From: Hydractinia symbiolongicarpus
Lineage: Eukaryota; Cnidaria; Hydrozoa; Anthoathecata; Hydractiniidae
Direction of reading: 5' to 3'
Assembly (NCBI RefSeq): GCF_029227915.1
Contig: NC_079879.1
Coordinates: forward strand, 3,658,001-3,722,000
Length of the DNA stretch: 64,000 bases
Positions 40,580-53,309 of the stretch are shown here, in pieces (positions within the stretch are counted from its first letter, which is position 1; the number at the start of each line of letters is the position of its first letter). Below the pieces are notes generated by a model. That model saw only the letters and a list, made by a program, of their open reading frames with translations. It had not been told where the DNA came from and ran no database searches. The translations under genes and the position numbers were made by a program.

Positions 40580-42870
40580 TTTAGAACAGTTCCTGGTCTT
40601 TTGTTAAGCTTGTGTAAAATATTTTTATAAATTCTATTTAGAAACAAAATCAACATCTCTAATTTAAGATACAAACATCATTTATGTGCGCCGACGCATT
40701 GTAGAACGCGCTTTGTAGAAAGCGTCGTCCTAAGTAACTCTGGGCGCTGCATTCTACACGAACGGCAAAAGAAATGTTCAAATGTATAATTCTAAGAAGC
40801 ACCGTCGTTTTTGGATACTGCCTTCTATAAAGTATCAGGGGGGATCGGGTGCCACATTCTGGCAATCATTTTGATCGGCGTTAAATCAGGTCGGTGGTCG
40901 TTTTGGAGGATGTTTTATGACTCGCCTTCCGCCAAGCGCTGGGAACAAGGTTGCTCTGTCTTTTTCTATTTCCCGTTTGCTTATGTGATCAATTTTGTAC
41001 AAAGTTGTCCAACTTCGTTCAATCATGAAATTGACCAGCCCTGCACGGAACAACACAACCAAGCCATGTGCTGGTGGAGTGGCGGTTGTGTGATTTGTTT
41101 TTCCTAAACCTTTTTAATCTTCTGTGTTTCATAAACGTTAACTTAAACTGATCGAAAATATACATGTTAATGTACAGCTAGCTATCTATTGATTTTAAAA
41201 GTTGAATAAGTAAATACTAAACGAATAAGAAGGATATGGAAACAGTTCCCACCACGTACATATGAAAAAGCTCTCAGAATTCAGAAATCTTTTTTGTATA
41301 ATCAGATTGTTTCCAACTTCAAAAACTGGTAAAAAAAGAAGTAGTTTTGTACAAGTAAAATAACTTTAACAGGGATAAATTCAATAACAAGCCAATAGTG
41401 AGAGAACCCCTAACAGTCTGGCACTTAAACTAAATCACAGGCAAGTGTGATTTGGTAAGATTACCTATCAGGTAAGTCATGGCACATGTTACTTCAGTCT
41501 TACTTAAACTTACTACATTATAAATGACATTATCCAGTTGGAAATTCAGTTCATATGCAAAAACATGCACCCATGTTTGCAGAAGGAGAGCAGTGTGAAA
41601 AGAGAAAGCATGAAGATTAAACACCAAGGCGCGGATAAGCTGCATACACTGTAAAAAGTGTGGGCGCCCGAAAAAACCTGCATGACCCAAACAAAAGCAC
41701 TCAAAAACTCACCACAAATAATTCAAAAAACTATAACAATTAAAATAAATTTACTATGTGGTAGCGAAGTTCTTAAAAGAACTGTTTTTGATGGTTTTAA
41801 CAAAATTTACTTGATAAATAACTTATATATATAAACTTTATTAACTCCTTTATCTTCAAACGCCTTCCAACTGTTGTCTGCATGGTATGTTACAAAGAAT
41901 TCATTTCGGGAATGTTTCGGGCGTGATCAAGAAAATGTGGGGGGTTTCGAAAGACAACCGCAAATTTAATTTGAAAAGTTGCCCGAACTCGCCCTTATAT
42001 ATGCAGGCATTTGCGGCTAATCGGCAAAGGTTTTCCCACAAGCAAAGCAGAAAAAGTACTCACCTGATTAAGGCATGTCTTCTTAATTAGATAATTTCAG
42101 ATTATAACTCGGTCGGGTAATTTTACTCGACCTGTAATACTTACCAACTGCCTAAAAATGCACCCTAGTTTATATAATGTTTTTAAGTTTATCAGTTGGA
42201 CAGTTTATTGGTCAACAATTCAAAGTGTGAAAGGCGAATTTATTTTCTATTTTCAAAAACTAAACATTTTAAGCTTTTACACAAAAAGAGTTTCTTAATA
42301 TGGAAACTGTTTCTCAACACGGAAACTGTTTCCATATTTCTACCTTATCTTGATTGTTTAGTTCCCTGATAATCGGGGAATAAAAAAACTTTCGTTAGGA
42401 TTATGCGTAGAACTCGAAACTAACAACACAACTTTATTTCATCAAGAGAAATCATTCTGTAAAGTTTGGACACATGGTTAATCCAATTTCGCGATTGCTT
42501 CAGATTTGCCCAAAAATCGAGAAAAATGAAATTTTCTTATTTATAGCATTTTGTAATGCTAATTTTGTAGAAATTGGAAATATTTTAAGTATCTTGGGCA
42601 CATTTCAATCTGGCGTTGCAGAAAAAGTGCTGATAGGACAATTTCTTATTGTTGTCATTTTCTTCCATTTACGACTGGTTAGCCAAGTTTGATTACGTTT
42701 GGAAAAGCCTATTAAATGTTGTGGATGGAAGGGGGTGGAGTGATCAGCCCACAGTTATAACATGTTCCAAATACCCTTAACTGTTAAACCAGCCAGATCC
42801 CTACAAACATTTGTTTGTTAACCATTCAGACAATGCTTAAATTACTTACCCAACTTGTCTGTAAACAGGA
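40580..42870. other. Region with no gene recognised
   Basis: AT-rich sequence with only short open frames, none resembling a family I know. A CGCTGGGAACAAGGTTG motif near 40,936-40,952 resembles interspersed-repeat ends seen elsewhere in the window. Confidence 0.4.
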
Positions 42871-42884
42871 GGTATAATGTTTTT

Positions 42885-43340
42885 CAGGGGTCATGGTAGT
42901 GAGACATGGCCAGTGAAGCAGGAAGATCTTGACCGTTTAGAAAGGAATGATATGAGAATGGTTGGGTGGATGTGTAATGTCAGTCTGAGAGACAGAAAGA
43001 GTTCAGGTGAGCTAAGAAGCAGGTTAAGTATCCGTAGAATTAAAGATGTTATCTAGATAAGAAGATTGAATTGGCTGGGGTACTTGAAAAAGAATGGAGG
43101 GGGATAATTGGGTAAGAAAGTGTAGAGACTTGATAGTTTCTGGGGCAAAGCCCAGAGGCAGACTGAGAAAGACTTGGCAGGAGGTTATAAGGACAGACTT
43201 GATACAGAGTAAGTTAAGTTTAGATCTAACACAGTCTAGATCAGATTGGAAGCGTGTCATTAATATACCCCGTCCAACCCTTGCTAGCATGGAAAACGGA
43301 CGTTAAGCCGAGAATGATGATGATGATGATGATGATGAAC
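42885..43340 (+). mobile_element. 5'-truncated LINE with (GAT)n tail
   Basis: The 3' end of a non-LTR reverse transcriptase is readable through several stops: 'GSETWPVKQEDLDRLERND' and 'MRMVGWMCNVSLRDRKSS' near 42,898-43,010, 'RRLNWLGYLKK' near 43,062, and 'RPTLASMENGR' near 43,272. It ends in a GAT repeat at 43,313-43,337. A tail of short repeats and 5' truncation are normal for LINE insertions. The clade is not assigned. Confidence 0.8.
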
Positions 43341-44338
43341 TTAATTGTGAACTATTATGCGTCCCATTTATAGGATCATCATAGCCGTTTTGAACGTTCT
43401 GTATTTATTTTTTTAAAAAGTAAATGCTATAATGTCTCCAACCTATCTTCCAGTTTCTTAAATACTTCAGCTGCTAGATACTGAAAATTACCCGCGAAGT
43501 TGGCATTAAGTTATTTCTAGGACAAAATCGGAAAAATAGGTCAAAATTGGGGAAATCGAGAGTTGAAACTTTGTAGAAGTAATCCATTAAATAAAACTAA
43601 GACGTGTTCCAAATTTCAAGTTCATATCTTCATTCAATTATAAATCTCATTTTAAAAGGATTTCTCTATAAATTCGATGGTTAGTTTTAAGAAATGGTCA
43701 ATATTTTGTTTTCTGAACAAGATGGGAACTTCAAATTTGGCCAAGGGTGTCTAATAGGATTTAACTTAAAGTCAGAGAGTATAAGAAGGTATTTGCAACC
43801 TCAAAAAGAGTTACTAAACGCAAAACCAAGAGGGGGAAAGGGGGGCCAGAATTTTGATCAGCATTCTTGATTGTAATGAAGCATTCTGAAATAGAACACA
43901 CTGCTAATTATGTCCTAATTTCTATGTTTTAAATCATACCCACTTCCAACTGTCTATATATATCATAATACCTGTATAATATGTTGTCATGCAAAATGAT
44001 ACTGCAAGTAGTGAGACACGCAATGGCCACCGACTAGTTTCTCAAAATACTCTTTTTAGAGGCACTGCCACACTTGTTTGTTATATAAATCTTGTGTCAA
44101 AAAATTTCCTGTTTGCGAATTTCTAATAAAATTTTTTTGTGCAGCAGTTAGCAAGTGGAGTTATTATTTGATTGCTGCTTGACTCACTGACACCCAAAAA
44201 CAAATCTTGTTCTTTTTCTCCGTTTTTTTATTTTTTCGTCACCTTAGAGTATTTTAGGTACTCTCCCTGCTTTGATTTTATGTTAATGCATTCATCTATA
44301 GATTATTTTAAACAATAAAAGATAAAGTAAAGCATAAA
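43341..44338. other. Region upstream of RPF2, no other gene seen
   Basis: Probably contains the RPF2 promoter and 5' UTR immediately before 44,339. I see no distinct promoter element. Confidence 0.4.
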
Positions 44339-47300
44339 ATGGCTTCACAAGTTTCGTAAGTATAAAATTGTTGTTGTGCTTTTTAAGTGTACCTAGAAAT
44401 TATAAGAGATGATTTTTTACTGAAGTTAAATTTCCAAAATGTATAACGGAATTTAACAGAATTTCTATATGGATGTTTTTTGTTGATGTGAGTGAAAACG
44501 GCCTGTTGTTTTATTTCAGAAAACCAAAAACACAGAGAGGCAAGCGTTTTTTATTAAACAGAGATGCAAAACTTGAAGAAAATACCAAAACAGTGATGCT
44601 TATTCGGGGTGGCAAAACAAGTGAAATGGTGACTCAAGCAATGAGAGATATAGTATGTTTTTTTGACAGGACTATCATTCAATTTCTGTGATTACTGAAA
44701 AAACCGACCATCAGTTTCAGTAAATAATATTGATATAAATTAGTGATATAAGAGTATAAACTCATTGTTTTATGCAACCAACTTTATTTTCATTTTAGCA
44801 TGCCTTAAAAAAACCAAATGCAACAATGTTTCACAGGTAAAGCATATTATTAACAGAATGTCTATTTATTTACTTCGGACATGACTTTCCTGTTTTGTTT
44901 TAGAAAAAATATTTTAAGACCATTTGAGGATCAGAGTTCTTTGGTAAGTTTTTTGAAGTTATTGTTTTCTTCTCCGTTCATTGTTATAAAAAATAAAGAT
45001 ATAATTGGTGATTTTTAGGAATTTTTCTCCCAGCGAAGCGATGCATCCCTCATGGTATTTGGTTCACATTCCAAGAAGAGACCACATAACCTAGTGTTTG
45101 GTAAGAAAGAACTAAGTTGAAAAAAACCTGCATGGAAAAGTATCCCTTCGTTGTGTCCTAAAAAGCTTGGGCCACTAAATTTTACTCATAAAGATCAGAA
45201 ATTTCGATACTCCCTTACAGGGGCCACCAAAGGATTTAATAAGCTCAATCCCTGCAATTTCCGAAGAATAGCGTGTAATAAACGGACCACTAAAAAGATC
45301 ATGGTGCAAAAAATTATACACAGTTTAGAACCATAGACATCTAGACAACTTGTTTATGAATAATATTTTTTTATGATGAATTTGTTTATTTTTATTTTCC
45401 TAAAAAAATGAATATTTTAACTTATAAGGTTTGGTCTGTAAAATATATTAAAAATCAGTAAATCAAAAGTTTATTTTGACAAGAAAGCAAAGACAACACA
45501 ACAACACAACTTTTTTGTATTTGTTAAAAAATGCTATGTTAGTAGCTTCATGAAGGTAATAAATACCTCTAAAAAAAATTTAAAATCATTGTTGTTGCTT
45601 AGACTGGCTTTCTGTTCAATAAACGTCTGTGTTTCTATGCAAAAATTTTAAGGATACAGCTAGCTAGTTCAAAAGGTTTGGAGTTTATTTTATTTGAAAG
45701 TTTGAGTTGAAAGCACAGTAACTATACTTATATTGAAAAAAATGATGGATATCCAAGATATGTAGGGAACTTTTCTGTCATTTTTAGTTTTATTTGGATG
45801 CCCAATATGATATTTATAATAATTTAAGTTGTTTTTGTTCTCGGTGATCATAAACTTTTCCACCGCCAATAGCTCGACTTTCGTGTAGGTCACTGAAGTT
45901 GAAAACCAAAAGCTGTTTCGCAGCCCCTTTAGGGGACTAGCATTGATGAGACGGTATATTATTCCTACTGAGGAACTTAGCCATTCATTATCACCCTCAA
46001 GAACAGTTGAGCAGATTAAGCCAAATTATGTGCACGTTTCCTAACAACAAGACGCCATCCTGTGGAAACATCCATAAGGATTTGTCTGTCGTACCTTTTC
46101 CCGCATCGTTATTTCGCGCATCTTTTTTTTGGTTGTTTGCAAGAAGTAATGAGTATTCTATGCATCGGGTCCGAAATAAAGCTGTGGTACAACCATTTTA
46201 AATTGACAGCAATTATTATAGAGATGTAAGTTGTTTTTATTTTATTTTTTTGAAGGTTGTTTTTATGATTTCCACATGCTGGATATGTTTGAACTTGGTA
46301 TAGAGAGATACCAACCGATATCTGAGTTTAAGGTATTTTAAATTTATTTATCAGTTCAGCAGACTGGTCGCAACATGCAGTGCAGATTTTAGGTATATGT
46401 ATATTTTTACGATACTTTATTTCACACAGGCTCATAAAGTTACCGTTGGCACCAAACCATGCCTACTGTTTTCTGGTGAAGAGTTTGAGAATAAGATAGA
46501 ATATAGAAGACTCAAGTCCTTGTTCATAGGTAGGTAGGGGTTTTAATTCCTAAAAGTTAAGACGAAAATTATTCGCTTAAAATTAAAAATAAAAAACAAA
46601 ACTAATTTTTTAGGGCAAGGCATTTTTCGGACACTCTATGGTATTTGTGGGAACATTGTTTTTATTGTAATGGTGTTATGTTTTCTTATGTGTTTGCATT
46701 TCCTCTGGTTCGTGTATGTTTTCGTTTTTACTCAGATCACTTACAGATTTTTTTCCGTCCAGAAGTAACAATGTATATGCGACTTATTAATGGCTTATTT
46801 TAATACGTATTTTTGTTTATTTGACATATTGTTTTTATTCGATTTTGGTTAGAATTTCAAAACAAAAGGAGACCGTACCTGTTGTTGCTAGCCATTTTTA
46901 AATAAAAATCTTTTTTAAAATGTTCTTACATAATATAAGTGGCTGTTAAGGTGAAGCGCAAAATGTAGCATGCAAAATGTCGCTCGCAAAAAGTAGAGTT
47001 TGTTCAACTGTTTTTCCAATCGCACCAACGCATATAAAAGCGCGAGGTCAGCGGAATTAATCCGACAATGCGCATGCGTAGATCAAAAGTCACGCCGCTT
47101 TTTACGACTGGGCGAAAAATGCTGCTGTATGAAAATCAGCCTTTGGAGTAAAATGAGAAAATAAAAAATACATTTTCTGTTATCGTCGCATCATACTCTT
47201 TCATTTCAACCAAAAAACAACAACAAAATTCCCATCCCTGTTCCCCTTTAATGATCCTTCTGAATAAATTATGATATATTTAAATTATCTAGTATGTAAT

Positions 47301-50300
47301 ATGAACCTCACGTCTCGTTGTTGTTGTTTTTGTTTTTTGTTTTTGTTTTTTTTGACCAACTTTATTATTTCCAAAAAAAAGATTTTCGCCATAGTGCTAG
47401 AACAATTTTTATCATTTGAATTTTTAATATAATTTATTTCAAGTCGGGAAAAAAATGCCGACTTGACATGTCATTTGCTTGCTTCACGTCGGAAAACCTT
47501 TGCGCACTTTGATAATTTAGAGTTTGTTTTGTGATCACACACTGCACCCATACACGAAGCACATATAGTAAGAAGAGAAATTGAGGGCAAAACTTTTGCA
47601 TCTTTGGGTTACATTCAATTTAAAGAAAAGCCACGTCAACAAAAATTGGTTGACTTATATTCAGAATTTTTGTTCACACGTCGGCATTCGCATCGGCAGT
47701 AATGGCAACGTGAATGAGAAAGTCTGCAGAACAGCTGAAGAGCATTTGTTTACAAATGTGAAACATTCTACAGTGTCGGTGTCTTTGTGCTGACTTTAAA
47801 TATTCACATTAACATTTTTTTAATGTAGTTAATATATGTAATAAAATTCAATAATGCTTCTGTAGCAGCGAGCAATTACCTACAGCGTGCTCTTATTTAT
47901 CTTCCTACTATGAACTTCTCAGTATAAACTACTGAAGTTCGTATACTAATAAATATTCAAATTTCAAATTCTTCAAAAAATGTCTCCGTTTTTAGCTACT
48001 TGGAAGGTTATGTATTTTTCATGTGGTCTAATTATTTGATGTCAATTTCTCTTAGATTTTTGGCGCGGTGAAAAAGTTGAAAATATCCGTTTACAAGGTC
48101 TTGAACACATTTTACAATTCACAGCATGTGAGGATAAAATCTATCTGCGCAGTTACAGGTGAGCTTTGTACAGGATGCTGGTACTTCATTTGTAACGACA
48201 TTCGCGCGCAAAGATAGCTAAGTGACAGTTTTCCAATATTTACTTCCAAGCAGATAAAGAGATTTAATTTTACCCATCGTGTTTTTGTGGGTTTTTTTTG
48301 GCAAACATACGGTTTATATTTTATGGTTGAGTAAAAAAGGCTTGTATTTGAACATTTTTCTTCCATGAAAATTTCCGTCATATTTTTCGTCTGTGAAATT
48401 TAATAGTGCGACAATGTCTTCCCGCTTGGTATCTTGTTGCTTTAAAAATAGACATAATAACAATGCCAGTTTTGGACAATGATGCAAGGTCCCATATGCT
48501 ACCGTATTTTTCTTTTTCCACAGAGTGTTATTAAAAAAGTCTGGCTTGAAAACACCGCGAGTGGAAGTGGAAGAAATTGGACCGTCATTTAACTTCGCTC
48601 TGCGAAGAACACGCCTTGCTACTGAATCGCTCTACAAACAATCTCTAAGACAACCCAAGGCCCTCAAGGTTAGATTTTTGTTTGTTATTTTTTCCGTCCT
48701 AATAGCTTGTTAATCCTCGAAAGAATGATTGATATTTCATTAGGCTCAGCGCCAGCAAAAGGTGGGCAGTTAGTATTTTATGTCATACCAAAGAGGGAAA
48801 ATCAATAGGACGTGACAAAGGGTTATTTAGTTTTTTCTTTGTAATAATTCAACAATACACCTTGGCTGTGTGATTGTTCGACGTAATATGCATGTTTTCT
48901 TTCTATAAGCGTGACGCTTTTAAGGATATTGAGGCTTAGATAGGGAAATGTTAGGCATATGCGTACTATGTCACCCAGCCATGCTGAATCATTTTAGTGT
49001 GGTATTAAAAGAAAGTCTTTTATTTTTCCTTAAACGCAATGAGAGTAAAGTAACATCATTAAACTACCTGAACTTGGCCTTGTGTAATTGTACCTTCAGT
49101 TTTGTTGCTGTTCTTTTTAAGCTAAAAACAGGACCAATTTTTTATTTGTTTCTCTTTTTTTAAAAAAACATGTTAAGGAGTAATGGGAAGTAACAAGAGG
49201 ATATGTTGTTTCTACTGGACAATATACCATTGAGTGTGTAAATGGCCTGTGTAATATGCAATCTCTATTTGTGTCAATGATGTTAACAAGCGAATTTTTT
49301 TGGATGATCACTTAAAGCAAGGCATTATTTTTGATTTCCTGCAATGCCTCATTTAGAATTTATTAATTCGAAATTATCTCTTCAAACCATACACGCGAGT
49401 TCAACTCACTCATAGTATGCAATTCCTCATTTAGAATTCATTAATTCGTAGTTGTCTCTTCAAACCATACACGCGAGTTCAAATCACTCATAGTATATTA
49501 CACTGCAATCTGCATCGACAATGTGAATTCGATAGCTGAAACTATTTTTTATATTTTTCTCTTAACATTATTTCGTTCGCTTCCTGTTGTGTTCACCGTA
49601 TGTTTTCACGCATCATCTCTTTTCTTCTGTATTTTCATTCATTTTCTTTTATTATCTGCGGTATATAAATCGAGTGAACTGAAAATAACAAAAATCTAAA
49701 AATTCGATAACAAACTGTCAACAACTAACCAGAACTGTTCAAAAAAATAAAAACACGTACTAATTTCCGCCTGTAAAATCTGCAAAACAAGTTAGTTTAT
49801 TCCGTTCATTAACCAATTCTACACTTGTTGCATAGGAGCTTTTCCTTATTTAAAGCACTGAGAATTGCTTGTTGTTGGTCTGGGAAAATCCATGAGAATT
49901 GTTCTTTTGTACATACATCCCGAGTGTATATCGTGCATCTTTAACATATTTCGTGCGTTCGGTAGCACTACTCTTCGCTCGAACAAACGAAATACGGTTA
50001 TTATTACGTAGACAGTCGAAATTTTGAACATTAGTTCATGTTTCTTTTTTTCCTATAATAGAATTATCAAACAATCCTTGCAATTTAGGCTGCATTTTTT
50101 AACAAAAACAATAGCTGTTCAAACATGCAGGTTTCATGTGCCTTTATATACATTCTGAAAATAAAAATGCTCTTGTTGCTTTCCAATGTCAAAATTTTTG
50201 GTATTGATTTGTTTCAAAATACACCACGTCAATCAGTTTTTATTGTGTTCTTGAATATTGCTAGGATTATTCGTATTTTAGTTCTGTAAAATGGGATATA

Positions 50301-50586
50301 TGTAGATTTAAAATTATCTGTAAAATTTACTGCTGTGCTCATTGTGATTGTTTTAATCTGTCATGTGGTATATGACATTCTAACGTGTTGTTATTCATTT
50401 TCATAGCCAAGAAAGGTTAAAAATGTGGAACATGATGTGTTTGGCACCAAGACTGGTCGTATCCACATGCAAAAACAAGATTTAGAGACTTTACAGACGC
50501 GAAAAATGAAAGGACTTAAAAGAGGTAAAAAGTCAGAAGAAGGCGATAATCAAAAGAAACAGAAAACAGACCAAGATGCTGAATGA
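44339..50586 (+). CDS. RPF2: Ribosome production factor 2 (Brix-domain protein), ten exons
   Basis: Exons: 44,339-44,355; 44,520-44,652; 44,799-44,836; 44,904-44,943; 45,019-45,100; 46,256-46,332; 46,430-46,529; 48,056-48,158; 48,524-48,668; 50,407-50,586. All introns are GT-AG and the phases fit, giving 304 residues against about 306 in human. The protein starts 'MASQVSKPKTQRGKRFL' and has the Brix fold ('NILRPFEDQSSL', 'FFSQRSDASLMVFGSHSKKR', 'YDFHMLDMFELGIE', 'LHIL'-type core). The conserved 'LLKKSGLKTPRVEVEEIGPS' and 'FGTKTGRIHMQKQDL' follow, then a basic tail. In eukaryotes RPF2 works with RRS1 in the nucleolus to place the 5S RNP (5S rRNA, uL18, uL5) in pre-60S particles. AATAAA lies at 50,715. 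The gene looks intact; its 3' half has been duplicated downstream. Confidence 0.95.
45101..46255. other. RPF2 intron 5
   Basis: A 1.15-kb intron with no recognised feature; AATAAA-like motifs occur but lie inside the gene. Confidence 0.7.
46530..48055. other. RPF2 intron 7
   Basis: A 1.5-kb intron. A segment near 46,945-47,245 is less AT-rich and has a GCGCATGCG run; it may be an interspersed repeat, but I could not define its ends. Confidence 0.7.
49341..49496. repeat. 78-bp tandem duplication in RPF2 intron 9
   Basis: Units 49,341-49,418 and 49,419-49,496 are near identical, sharing TTCAAACCATACACGCGAGT. The downstream duplicate of this intron has a single, more degraded version near 53,029. 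Confidence 0.9.
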
Positions 50587-50939
50587 AAAACTCGGTTTCT
50601 ATGGTTACAAACGTCTCCAAGAACACTAAGAACTAGTTACAGGATAATCAAACGATCGCTTAAGTGATTAAATCGGAAGCGCGATTGGAATAACCATCTT
50701 AATAACAAACCGACAATAAAATATATCTTTCTTGATGAGTCAATTTGATGTAATTACATCATCGGCTGTTTTTATTTCATTGCGTCATTTTTGGGAAATT
50801 GAAAGATTGAGTGTAGAGTATACGTGTTTTCTTTTTACCAAGTTTGATTATATTGTATTTTCAAGCTAAAATATATAAATTTCCTATCCAAAAGTCTATC
50901 CAACCAATTTTTTGCATGTCTTAGAGCTTCTGTCACGAT

Positions 50940-51100
50940 TTTTTAGCACAAACTCAAGTTTTTCTTTAACGTTATCTTTGAGTAACGGTTCTGATTGGCT
51001 TTATAGCTTAACCAGCTGCAATGACGCCTGTTTTTCGATTACAGCCGATGTCACATTGGTTTGAATTCTAATTTATTTTTCTACACATGATTTTTTTCTA
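50940..51100 (-). pseudogene. Decayed fragment of the secreted Cys-module gene
   Basis: 51,018-51,090 matches the antisense of exon 2 of the gene at 55,965-57,476 (shared 'GACGCCTGTTTT' and 'GATGTCACATTGGTTTG'). 50,975-51,017 matches the flank of its last exon. A deletion joined the two. It lies 3' to RPF2, in the position that the intact gene occupies behind the second RPF2 copy. Confidence 0.7.
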
Positions 51101-51539
51101 CGTGCGATAGAAAGAAATGTTAAATTTTATGTGCATCCTAAAACAAGAGCCTTCAATTATTGTACTGCTATATAGCTACACAAAAGTAACTATTTTATCT
51201 TCTTAGTTAAGTCCCGAGAAAGTTTCAATTTTGTAAAAGAAATGGAGTTAATTTTTCTTGTTTTTTGTGCAGAAAATGCTGCAAGGTACACAGTTCATAG
51301 TTTGGGTTACATATTAATACGATGCACTATTAGCCAGGGAGGGAATCAGCTAGGCAATATGTATTTCAGCTTAGTTTCCACCAGAGCGATGACAAAGCCG
51401 ATATTGGTTTTATGGAAAAAGTTAAAAAATGCTTCGAAAACTATTGACTTGTAATGGGGTTTACCATAGTCATAAGAAACAGAAACTATGGTTTTACTGA
51501 AGGTATGTTTATGTGACTATAATGTTCATGTTGTATGCA

Positions 51540-51965
51540 CAGCGTCAAATCATTTGTAGTTATGGTACCAGGGTTACTTGGGTATTCAATGCAAATGTGT
51601 TTTCCATCTATTGCATCAATGATATGCGATAAGTACCATAGTTCTTTAAGATCACTTGCAATGCTACTACAGTCAGTTGCAGATGGTACGTGTCACAAAG
51701 AACCTGATATATCGCATAGTATGTCTCGGAGAGTATTTTAGAAACCGTCTTTTTTCCAATTTCAAATAAAGATGTGAAGATTCTTGTGAGTACTCTTTAG
51801 TAGCAAGAAAACGCGAAGTGAGAGGTCACGTTCGGCAGGAAAGATCGCCTTTCGATATGTTGTGTCTTGTTTCGCATTTAACGGAGAAAACAAAGGAAGC
51901 AGATGATCAAATCATTTAGGAGACATTTTGGAAAATCTGAAACATTTTCAAATTAATATTCTCAA
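51540..51965 (-). pseudogene. PIF/Harbinger transposase fragment
   Basis: On the minus strand from about 51,960, 'FDHLLPLFSPLNAKQDTTYR' and 'IFPAERDLSLRVFLL' give the N-terminal helical region. After frameshifts, 'TVSKILSETYYAIYQVL' and 'DAIDGKHICIEYPSNPGT' follow, the latter holding the first catalytic Asp. Stops and frameshifts are frequent. The rest is missing or too degraded to read. Confidence 0.6.
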
Positions 51966-52688
51966 TAAAAATAAGACAGTTATATTAAAAAAAATGTAAT
52001 TTGATACCTAAGTGATTCTCTCTGTTGCCCAAACGCAGTTCTTGTACAATTACGTAATAGGTGTCTTTTTACTATCAACGATATTTTTTAAAATTCTATC
52101 GCAATAAAAAATGATGAGAGGTCATTGCCCGAAACTTTAGTTTAGTGAAAATGTGTACAGAGCAAAAAGTTACCATAAATGGTCTAATTAACGTCCCGGA
52201 TGTTTGTTTAATTTTAGAGATCTTCAAGGGGCGTTTATTAGCGAAGGGCGTTTGGTTGATATCAGGCGTTTATTAAGTTGTGCAATAACTTTTAAGGGTG
52301 TTTCTTATCCGAGGTCTTTCAATAGAGACTGGGCGTTTATTAGATCTTTCACGGTATGGCGTTAAAGGTATATTTACTTTGTATTTCAAGATATACAAAT
52401 GACAACTTAACCGCCCACGAATATAAACAAATATGGGATCTTAATAACGTTACAATATTTTGTTGTTAACAACATCTATATTATAATAACCAACCTTGTG
52501 TCTGTGAGCCAAAGATTATAACTGCTTTTCGCAGTGTGCTAATTTACATCGATTCTTCCACGGGCTAACAAGTAGTAAACAAATAATGAACGTAGTTTTT
52601 TTATATTCGTGCAGTTTTGAAAGTTTTTATGTTTTTAAACACTACCTTTATCCAGACTGTCTCTTGATTAAATATAATTCAACGAGTA

Positions 52689-52786
52689 GAAGTAAAATAA
52701 ATTGGACCGTCATTTAACTTCACTCTTTGAAGAACACGCCTTGCTACTGAATTGCTCTAGAAACAATCTCTAAGACAACCCAAGGC
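52689..52786 (+). pseudogene. Duplicate of RPF2 exon 9
   Basis: Matches 48,566-48,660 of RPF2 over most of its length (shared 'ATTGGACCGTCATTTAACTT'). A frameshift, an in-frame TAG and loss of the splice donor leave it non-functional. The following sequence to about 52,975 matches RPF2 intron 9 (shared 'GGGAAGTAACAAGAGGATAT'). Confidence 0.9.
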
Positions 52787-53309
52787 ATACAAAAGAGCGG
52801 AAATAAGTAGGACATGACATATATATTTCGTCTTACAATAACACATCCCTTGGTTGTATAAATGGGCAATGGGAAGTAACAAGAGGATATGTTATTTCTG
52901 TTTGACAATGTACCATTGAGTGTATAATTTGCCTGTGTAATATGCAATCTCTATTTGTGTCGATGATGTCAACAACGATCCTTTTTTTGCATATTTACAC
53001 TTAAGGCTTTGTTTTGGGGGTGCTATAATACCTCATTAAAAACTTATTAAATCAACATTTTCTTCAAACTGAACAATCTTACAATTGCGGGTAGCATTGG
53101 AAATGTTTTCATAAGCATTTTGTCTAAAATAGTAAACCGTTGCATAGTAACTTGTTGCGTTTGTACCTTTTTTTCTGGGGAAATTTGGATGATCGACAAT
53201 ACACCATTATACGCTCTCCCGCATTAGTGTTTTCATGTTTACAAAACACGAAAATTTCGACCAAAATTTTCAAAACAGTAGGGCATTCGCGTATGTTTTC
53301 ACTGTTAAT

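Noticed and set aside
40811-41107. 98-residue plus-strand frame
   Set aside because: Low-complexity hydrophobic content and no family resemblance; sits in repeat-like DNA.
46945-47245. Possible Kolobok-type MITE in RPF2 intron 7 (TTAA near left, CCCCTTTAA near right)
   Set aside because: The two ends do not form an inverted repeat.
49341-49496. CRISPR-like direct repeat
   Set aside because: Only two tandem units without spacers, in a eukaryotic intron.
51242-51454. 70-residue plus-strand frame
   Set aside because: Lies next to the minus-strand Harbinger transposase remnant; no support on the plus strand.
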